Shown here: piece by piece, positions 7,392 to 12,115 of the stretch
Layout of the letters: every line of letters starts with the position of its first letter
How positions within the stretch are numbered: the first letter of the stretch is position 1
Assembly (NCBI GenBank): GCA_019348265.1
Contig: JAHWJV010000059.1
Coordinates: 1-12,115, forward strand
Length of the DNA: 12,115 bases
Reading direction: 5' to 3'
From: Gemmatimonadota bacterium
GTDB taxonomy: Bacteria; Gemmatimonadota; Gemmatimonadetes; Longimicrobiales; Longimicrobiaceae
Notes under the pieces: model-generated
The model's database searches: none
What the model saw: only the letters and a program-made list of their open reading frames with translations
Told to the model about the DNA's origin: nothing
Position numbers and translations under genes: made by a program

Positions 7392-8909
7392 CTAGAACCG
7401 GCGGCTCCAGGCCCTGGGCCAGCGCTCGACAACGACCTTCTTCTTGGTGTAGAACTCGAACGAATCGCGCCCCTGCCCGTGCAGGTCGCCGAAGAAGCTC
7501 TGGCGCGCGCCGCTGAAGGGGAAGAACGCCATCGGAGCCGCCACGCCGATGTTGATCCCGACGTTGCCGACGTCCGCCTCGTAGCGGAACTTTCGCGCGC
7601 TCGCCCCGCTCGACGTGAACAGCGACGCCTGGTTCCCGTACTCCCCCGCGTTCACCCGGGCGATCGCGTCGTCGATGTCGCCCACGTGGTGCACCGTGAG
7701 CACCGGCCCGAAGATCTCCGTCGTCGCCACCTCGCTCTCGAAGGGCAGGTCCTCCAGGATGGTCGGCGCCACGAAGTTCCCCTTCGCGTAGTTCGGCACC
7801 GCGTGCTTGCGGCCGTCGACCACCGCGCGCGCGCCGTCCCTGATCGCCTGCTCGATCAGCCCCTCGACGCGGCTCCGGCTCTCCGGCGTGATCACCGGCC
7901 CCATCTGCACCCCGTCCTCCAGCCCGTAGCCCGTCACGCGGGACTCCGCCTTCTGCCGGATCGCGTCCATGAAGGGCTCCCGCGCCTCGCCCACCACGAT
8001 CGCCATCGACGCGGCCAGGCAGCGCTGCCCCGCGCAACCGAAGGCGCTGTCCGCGATGATCTCCGACGCGCCGCCCAGCTCCGCGTCCGGCAGCACGATC
8101 ACCGGGTTCTTGGCTCCGCCCTGGCACTGCGCCCGCTTGCCGTTGGCCGCCGCGCGAGCATACACGTGCTTGGCCACCGCCGTGGAGCCCACGAAGCTCA
8201 CCGCCCGGATCTCCGGGTGGTCCAGGATGGCGTTCACCACATCTCGCCCGCCGTTCACCAGGTTCACCACCCCGGGCGGCAGCTTCAGCGTCTCCAGCAT
8301 CCCGAACACCGTCTGCATCGTGAGCGGCACCCGCTCCGAAGGCTTCATCACCACCGTATTCCCGGTCACGATCGCGTACGGCAGGAACCAGAAGGGGATC
8401 ATACCCGGGAAGTTGAAGGGCGCGATGATCGCCACCACCCCGAGCGGCTGCCGGATCATGATCTCGTCTATCCCGGCGGCGATGTCCTCCGAGTTGTACC
8501 CCTGCATCATCACCGGCGCGCCGCAGGCGACCTCGACGTTCTCGATGGCGCGCCGCATCTCGCCGCGCGCCTCCGGCAGCGTCTTGCCGCACTCCATGGT
8601 GATGGTGCGCGCGATCTCCTCGAAATTCTCCTCCAGCAGCGTCTTCAGCTTGAACAGGTACTGCACGCGATCCGTGACCGGCACGCGCCTCCAGGCCGGG
8701 AAAGCCTCCGCCGCTGCACGTGCCGCAGCGTCGACGTCGCTTCCCGGCGACATCGGCACGCGCCCCAGCTCCTCGCCCGTCGCCGGGTTCATCACGGGCA
8801 GGTCTTCGCTCGCGCTCGAGCTCCGCCACTCGCCGGCGATGTAGTTCTTCATCTGGATCTTTGCCCCGCTCGCGTTCCCGCGCGGTGCCTCGGTCAGCAT
8901 ATCAGCCAT
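7392..8909 (-). CDS. mmsA: CoA-acylating methylmalonate-semialdehyde dehydrogenase
   Basis: NAD-dependent aldehyde dehydrogenase that converts (methyl)malonate semialdehyde plus CoA to propanoyl-CoA or acetyl-CoA with loss of CO2; used in valine, inositol and beta-alanine breakdown. It has 505 residues from ATG 8909, normal for the family. The cofactor and oxyanion segment FNFPGMIPFWFLPYA has Asn166; KPSE has Lys189; GSTAVAKHVY follows; the nucleophile is Cys297 in GCAGQRC. The usual ELGG general-base glutamate is absent (CQGG at 262-265), as known for this CoA-dependent family. The C-terminal FPFSG...SFFGDLHGQGRDSFEFYT signature is diagnostic. Arg120 and Arg296 fit the two arginines that hold the substrate carboxylate in the Bacillus IolA enzyme. 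No other inositol or valine genes are visible, so the physiological aldehyde may differ. The 53-base spacer after the SDR gene is mostly an 18-bp tandem repeat. The start has only a weak ribosome-binding site. Confidence 0.9.
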   Translation of the reverse strand: MADMLTEAPRGNASGAKIQMKNYIAGEWRSSSASEDLPVMNPATGEELGRVPMSPGSDVDAAARAAAEAFPAWRRVPVTDRVQYLFKLKTLLEENFEEIARTITMECGKTLPEARGEMRRAIENVEVACGAPVMMQGYNSEDIAAGIDEIMIRQPLGVVAIIAPFNFPGMIPFWFLPYAIVTGNTVVMKPSERVPLTMQTVFGMLETLKLPPGVVNLVNGGRDVVNAILDHPEIRAVSFVGSTAVAKHVYARAAANGKRAQCQGGAKNPVIVLPDAELGGASEIIADSAFGCAGQRCLAASMAIVVGEAREPFMDAIRQKAESRVTGYGLEDGVQMGPVITPESRSRVEGLIEQAIRDGARAVVDGRKHAVPNYAKGNFVAPTILEDLPFESEVATTEIFGPVLTVHHVGDIDDAIARVNAGEYGNQASLFTSSGASARKFRYEADVGNVGINIGVAAPMAFFPFSGARQSFFGDLHGQGRDSFEFYTKKKVVVERWPRAWSRRF

Positions 8910-8916
8910 GGAGCGT

Positions 8917-8952
8917 CCAATCTCGGGTGTAGGGCCAATCTCGGGTGCAGGG
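8917..8952 (-). repeat. 18-bp tandem direct repeat in the mmsA leader
   Basis: Two head-to-tail copies, 8917-8934 (ccaatctcgggtgtaggg) and 8935-8952 (ccaatctcgggtgcaggg), differ at one base. They occupy 36 of the 53 bases between the SDR stop and the mmsA start, ending 7 bases before the start codon. It could be a regulatory direct repeat or a recent slippage duplication. A third copy was not seen in the window. Confidence 0.8.
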
Positions 8953-8962
8953 GCGCGATGGT

Positions 8963-9742
8963 TTACTGCGTCGCCGTGAGTCCGCCGTCCAGATACAGAG
9001 TCTGTCCGGTGATGAAGTCCGAAGCCGGGGAGACGAAGAAGAGCGCGGCACCGACCACGTCGCTCACCTCCCCGACGCGCCCCAGCGGGATGCGCGAGAC
9101 GATGTTCTGATAGAACTGCGGATCGTCCAGGAAGCGCGCCACCTGCGAGGTGCGCACAAAGGTGGGCGCCAGCACGTTCACGTTGATCCGGTGCTCGGCC
9201 CATTCCACCGCCAGCTGCTTGCAGAGCACGGTGAGCCCCGACTTGGCGGCGCAGTACGCCGCGAAGCCACGGCCCCGCAGCCCCAGCTGGCTCCGCACGG
9301 AGCCGAAGTGGATCTGCTTGCCACCGCCCTGGGCCTTCATGTACTTCGCGGCCGCCTGCGCCTGGAACATCGCGCTCTTCAGGTTCAGGTCGAGCAGGTA
9401 GGAGAAGTTCTCGTCCGTGACGTCGTCGGCCTTCTCCTCGCGCTGCCCGCCGACGGTGTTGACCAGGATGTCCAGACGCCCGAAGTGCGTCGCCACCTCG
9501 TCCATCATGCGGCGTGTATCCTCGACCGAGAGCGCATCCACCGGCGCCGCGAAGGCGTCGCCGCCGCGCTCGCGCAGGCGCGCGACGAAGGCGTCCACCT
9601 TCTCCCGGTTGTGCCCGGCGACCGCCACGCGGGCGCCCATGTCCACCAGCCCCTCGCAGATCGCCGCGCCGAAGCCGCCGTAGCCGCCCGTCACGACCGC
9701 TACTTTCCCATCGAGTCGAAACATCTGCCCGGAAGGTGTCAT
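8963..9742 (-). CDS. Short-chain dehydrogenase/reductase (SDR), classical type
   Basis: Cytoplasmic NAD(P)-dependent oxidoreductase, probably acting on a sugar, sugar acid or hydroxy acid. It has 259 residues from ATG 9742, the usual classical SDR size. The Rossmann glycine motif TGGYGGFG is at 18-25, NTVGG at 95-99 replaces the usual NNAG, the catalytic tetrad is Asn120, Ser148, Tyr163 and Lys167 (YCAAK), and the C-terminal FITGQTLYLDGGL is typical. The general look resembles gluconate 5-dehydrogenase or KduD-type enzymes, but this cannot fix the substrate. The frame continues upstream into the propeller gene (ATG 9943), but that extension is not SDR-like; 9742 (or the in-frame ATG 9724) matches the normal N-terminus. 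It is the second gene of the minus-strand unit, after a 160-base gap. Confidence 0.9.
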   Translation of the reverse strand: MTPSGQMFRLDGKVAVVTGGYGGFGAAICEGLVDMGARVAVAGHNREKVDAFVARLRERGGDAFAAPVDALSVEDTRRMMDEVATHFGRLDILVNTVGGQREEKADDVTDENFSYLLDLNLKSAMFQAQAAAKYMKAQGGGKQIHFGSVRSQLGLRGRGFAAYCAAKSGLTVLCKQLAVEWAEHRINVNVLAPTFVRTSQVARFLDDPQFYQNIVSRIPLGRVGEVSDVVGAALFFVSPASDFITGQTLYLDGGLTATQ

Positions 9743-9902
9743 CAACCTGGTTTCTCCGGCCGCGCGATCATTGGAGCGGCAGTGTTCGAGGAAGCGCCTC
9801 GCGTTGCGCGCAGCGACGTGACCGACTCTTTCGACGTTCCGCCCGACGAGCACGGCGCCCCGTGGGTCGCCCTGCCCGCGGGGTGTCATCCGAGTTCCGG
9901 AC
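9743..9902 (-). other. Spacer between the propeller gene and the SDR gene
   Basis: 160 bases without a gene. It contains a possible 9-bp stem (9858-9866 with 9875-9883, one wobble on the plus strand and one mismatch on the minus strand) just after the stop of the propeller gene, a weak terminator candidate. An internal promoter for the SDR-mmsA-transaldolase genes could lie here, but I found no convincing -35/-10 pair. Confidence 0.3.
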
Positions 9903-11804
9903 TTAGCGCATCTGGTTCCAGAGGATGTTCGTGCCCCAGACACCGGACGAGATGATGTCCTGCCGGCCGTTGCGGTCGATGTCGACCACCTTGAACATCG
10001 AGCCGACGCCCGACTGGTTGTGGATCACCTCCGGCTGGAAGCGCGCGCCGCCGGGGGCATTCGGGTCGCGAATCGTCCGATACCACACGGTGTACGCCGG
10101 GCCGTACGGGTCCGGGTCGCCATACGCGTCGAGGTGCGACCAGTAGCGCTTGCCGGTCACGAAGTCGGTCAGGCCGTTGTTGTCGAGGTCGACGGGAACG
10201 ACGCCGGAGTGGAGCTGCGAGAAGGTCAGGCCGCCCGCGTTCGTCGAAGCGGTCGAGAAATCGCCCATGATGGGACGGGGCTCGAAGGTGATGCGGCCCC
10301 GCGCGTCACGCTTCTGCTCGAACCAGGCGAGACCCCAGCCGTGCGCGTTCAGGCTGGCGACCACGTCGTTGAGCCTGTCGCCGTTCACGTCGAACACAGC
10401 CATCTGAGCGCCGCCGCCGCCGCGGATGTGACCCGCGGTCGCGAAGGCCGCCGGGTGGTACGTCCACTTCTGGTCCGGACCCGTGAGGGTCGGCGGCTGC
10501 TCCCACCAGCCGGCGGCGTGCAGGATGTCGGCGCGACCATCTCCGTTCACGTCCCCGACGCCCATCCCGTGCACGTTGACGTTCCCCACCACCGCCTCGG
10601 AGATGCGGTGCACGACCCAGGGCGCGGTCGGGTTGTTCCGGTCCACCTTCGCGTAGACCATGTAACCGCCGGTGTGCCCGTAGACGATCTCCGGCATGCT
10701 GTCACTGTCCAGGTTCTGCAGGACGGTGAGCTCGGTGGTCACGTTCGGCAGAACGAGATGCCGCTCCCAGCGCCGGTTAGCGCCCTTGGGGTTCACGTAC
10801 AGCACCATCTGCCGCGACTCGGTCGCCAGCACGTCCGGCCAACCATCCGAGGTGAAGTCGTGCGCGTGGGTGACCATGTTCGGCGTGTAGGTCACGCCGG
10901 GGTTGATCGTCTGCGCTAGGTAGATCTCCTGCATCTTCGTGAAGTCCGGGCCGAGGTAGATCCAGGGACCGGCGACGATGTCCTGTGTGCCGTCCCGGTC
11001 GAAGTCCGCGACCGCGACGTCCCAGGCGTAGTGGTGCGGGTTCAGGCGCTGGACACGGAAACTCGGGTGGGTGACTTCGGCGTGCGCCGTGCGGGAGCGG
11101 AGGTCGGAGACGGCGAGCTGGGCGAACTGGACCTCGCCCGCGCCGACGTACAGCGCGATGGGACCGTACCCGGCGGACTCGTCAGCCGTGTTGCCGGCGG
11201 GGATGCGCCCGGTGCCGTTCAGCTGCGGGCGGATGATGTTGGCGTCCAGGTAGACACGAAGCTCGTTCCACGCACCGGGTGTGAGCGGAGCAGGCTGGGC
11301 GGCCGCGGCTCCGCCGGCCCCGCCGCCGCCACCCTGCTGGGCGGGGTTCGGTGGCAGTGCGATCCGGACCTGACCGCCCCCGGCGGCGAGCCGCTCGCGC
11401 GAGGTGATGCGCCCATCCTGGTCGACGACCACCCGGTACGGCGCCAGGTCGCCGTCCGCCAGCGAGATGAAGATGCCCTCGAGGCCGCGCGCCGTGCGCG
11501 TAGTCCGGAACATCACGCCTGCGTTGCAGGGGCCGCTGCACCGGAAGTTCGACCAGAACGACACGTCCTGGTAAGATTGCTCCATCAGCAGCCAGCCCGG
11601 GTTGCCACCGGTCGCGGTGCCGATGATCTGCCCGTTCTGAGCCCGCCACGTAGCGCGGCCGACCGGCTGGTAACCCTTGAGATCCGATCCCTGGAAGGTG
11701 TACTCCGGGACGAAATCCCGGACCGGCGTCTGCGCCGTGGCGACACTGGTCGCGAGCATAGCGCCGAGCGCCGCGACGAACCTCGAAGTACGCGTCTTCG
11801 ACAT
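9903..11804 (-). CDS. Secreted 3-keto-disaccharide hydrolase-like (DUF1080) domain fused to FG-GAP/VCBS propeller
   Basis: Exported protein of 633 residues, probably periplasmic or surface-located. The signal peptide covers about residues 1-24 (basic start, hydrophobic core, ATA before Gln25). Residues about 33-237 match the lectin-like fold of the 3-keto-disaccharide hydrolase family (PF06439): W53 with GQIIG, GWLLMEQSYQDVSFWSNFR, NAGVMFR, WNELRVYLD, LNGTGRIP and a final LAVSDLRSRT. A Gly/Ala/Pro-rich insert (about 157-177) interrupts this domain, and Cys89/Cys93 may pair. Residues about 250-633 carry seven FG-GAP/VCBS calcium-loop repeats at 267, 316, 364, 418, 472, 539 and 608 (for example DVNGDGRAD), giving a seven-bladed propeller; the third (NLDSDSMPE) and fifth (DVNGDRLND) are degenerate. 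The start ATG 11804 has a strong AGGAGA ribosome-binding site. The role could be cleavage of a keto-glycoside or only binding. First visible gene of the minus-strand unit. Confidence 0.88.
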   Translation of the reverse strand: MSKTRTSRFVAALGAMLATSVATAQTPVRDFVPEYTFQGSDLKGYQPVGRATWRAQNGQIIGTATGGNPGWLLMEQSYQDVSFWSNFRCSGPCNAGVMFRTTRTARGLEGIFISLADGDLAPYRVVVDQDGRITSRERLAAGGGQVRIALPPNPAQQGGGGGAGGAAAAQPAPLTPGAWNELRVYLDANIIRPQLNGTGRIPAGNTADESAGYGPIALYVGAGEVQFAQLAVSDLRSRTAHAEVTHPSFRVQRLNPHHYAWDVAVADFDRDGTQDIVAGPWIYLGPDFTKMQEIYLAQTINPGVTYTPNMVTHAHDFTSDGWPDVLATESRQMVLYVNPKGANRRWERHLVLPNVTTELTVLQNLDSDSMPEIVYGHTGGYMVYAKVDRNNPTAPWVVHRISEAVVGNVNVHGMGVGDVNGDGRADILHAAGWWEQPPTLTGPDQKWTYHPAAFATAGHIRGGGGAQMAVFDVNGDRLNDVVASLNAHGWGLAWFEQKRDARGRITFEPRPIMGDFSTASTNAGGLTFSQLHSGVVPVDLDNNGLTDFVTGKRYWSHLDAYGDPDPYGPAYTVWYRTIRDPNAPGGARFQPEVIHNQSGVGSMFKVVDIDRNGRQDIISSGVWGTNILWNQMR

Positions 11805-11812
11805 GCGGAATC

Positions 11813-11818
11813 TCTCCT
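11813..11818 (-). promoter_or_regulatory. Strong ribosome binding site of the DUF1080-propeller gene
   Basis: On the minus strand AGGAGA lies 8 bases before ATG 11804, the clearest Shine-Dalgarno sequence in the window, and it fixes this start. A purine-rich run (complement of 11830-11846) lies further upstream. Confidence 0.7.
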
Positions 11819-12115
11819 GCCGATTAAGGTTTCCTTCCCTCCCCTCAACATCTCCGGCTCACGGCGTCGTCTTACCGATGCGAGCGGGAGGCCTGAGCTG
11901 CTCCCCAACTTCAGACCAGGACGTATGTCAGACTGCCATTTGCGTGTAGACCGCCGGGCGATGGGCCAGGTCGAGGCCGTGACACGCGCAGTACGTTGGT
12001 GAGGTACGCTCGAGAGAGTTGCGGATCTGCTTCGATCAACGGCACCTCGGCGGTCGAGGGCGGCAGCGGCGGGATTCGTGCGCCGCCGTCGTTCCCCTCG
12101 GACCTCCGGCAGGCG
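11819..12115. other. Leader region and uncertain open frame at the window edge
   Basis: About 300 bases without a confident gene. On the minus strand one frame is open from the edge (12114) to a TGA at 11911-11913, about 67 codons. Its first 27 codons are almost all G/C-ending and read ACRRSEGNDGG and then a proline-rich stretch; after about 12030 the codon pattern fades. This could be the tail or remnant of a small upstream gene, but the opposite strand shares the same third positions, so the pattern does not fix the strand. The promoter of the propeller gene probably lies between 11820 and 12000; no convincing promoter hexamers were found. Confidence 0.3.

Noticed and set aside
7330..8829. 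Upstream extension of the transaldolase frame to 863 codons
   Set aside because: The extra part overlaps mmsA in another frame, is Gly/Arg/Ala-rich without motifs, and the GTG at 7329 has a good ribosome-binding site.
7308..9110. Plus-strand open frame of 600 codons opposite mmsA
   Set aside because: His/Arg/Asp-rich low-complexity translation typical of a shadow frame; mmsA on the other strand is unmistakable.
9743..9943. N-terminal extension of the SDR from ATG 9943
   Set aside because: Not SDR-like, overlaps the end of the propeller gene; the family N-terminus begins just before the Rossmann motif, matching ATG 9742.
8945..9955. Plus-strand open frame of 336 codons opposite the SDR gene
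   Set aside because: No recognisable motif; antisense to a complete classical SDR with all catalytic residues.
11820..11870. Possible promoter (TTGAGG, 16-base spacer, TAATCG) before the propeller gene on the minus strand
   Set aside because: Poor match in the -10 hexamer, very close to the ribosome-binding site, and promoter consensus for this phylum is uncertain.
11031..12002. Plus-strand open frame of 323 codons opposite the propeller gene and running through its leader
   Set aside because: Arg/Ala/Asp-rich shadow of the signal peptide and DUF1080 domain; no start context or family resemblance.

Overview
The window is a GC-rich bacterial chromosome segment. Its coding capacity is dominated by seven genes, with strong G/C preference at third codon positions. 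A SusD/RagB outer-membrane nutrient-binding lipoprotein combined with very high GC and lipoprotein-type periplasmic oxidoreductases points to a soil-type Gemmatimonadota or a high-GC relative (Acidobacteriota or Rhodothermota are alternatives) rather than classical low-GC Bacteroidota. This assignment is inferred from gene content and composition only.

Layout: two convergent transcription units meet near 6144-6237. The plus-strand unit (1-6143) starts inside a susD-like gene (5' end outside the window; a SusC/TonB receptor is expected just upstream). It continues with two tandem paralogous lipoproteins of about 735 residues. Both belong to the membrane glucose dehydrogenase-like PQQ quinoprotein family and carry a c-type cytochrome domain spliced into the propeller. 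A perfect 16-bp hairpin separates susD from the first quinoprotein. The minus-strand unit (11804 down to 6238) encodes, in transcription order: a secreted fusion of a 3-keto-disaccharide hydrolase (DUF1080-type) domain with a seven-repeat FG-GAP/VCBS propeller; a classical short-chain dehydrogenase; a methylmalonate-semialdehyde dehydrogenase-type CoA-acylating ALDH; and a divergent transaldolase. An 18-bp tandem repeat fills most of the leader of the ALDH gene. An imperfect hairpin lies between the two convergent units.

How the genes may work together (inference): SusCD would bind and import an oligosaccharide or sugar derivative. The two haem-containing quinoproteins would oxidise it in the periplasm and pass electrons to the respiratory chain. 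The DUF1080 protein could act on an oxidised (keto-) glycoside. The cytoplasmic SDR, transaldolase and ALDH would route the carbon into central metabolism. The transaldolase lacks two residues normally diagnostic of true transaldolases, and the ALDH keeps the arginines expected to bind a carboxylated (anionic) C3/C4 aldehyde, so the substrate is probably not ordinary glucose. No RNA genes, insertion sequences, CRISPR arrays or attachment sites were recognised. The last ~310 bases (11805-12115) hold the leader of the propeller gene and an uncertain open frame running off the edge.
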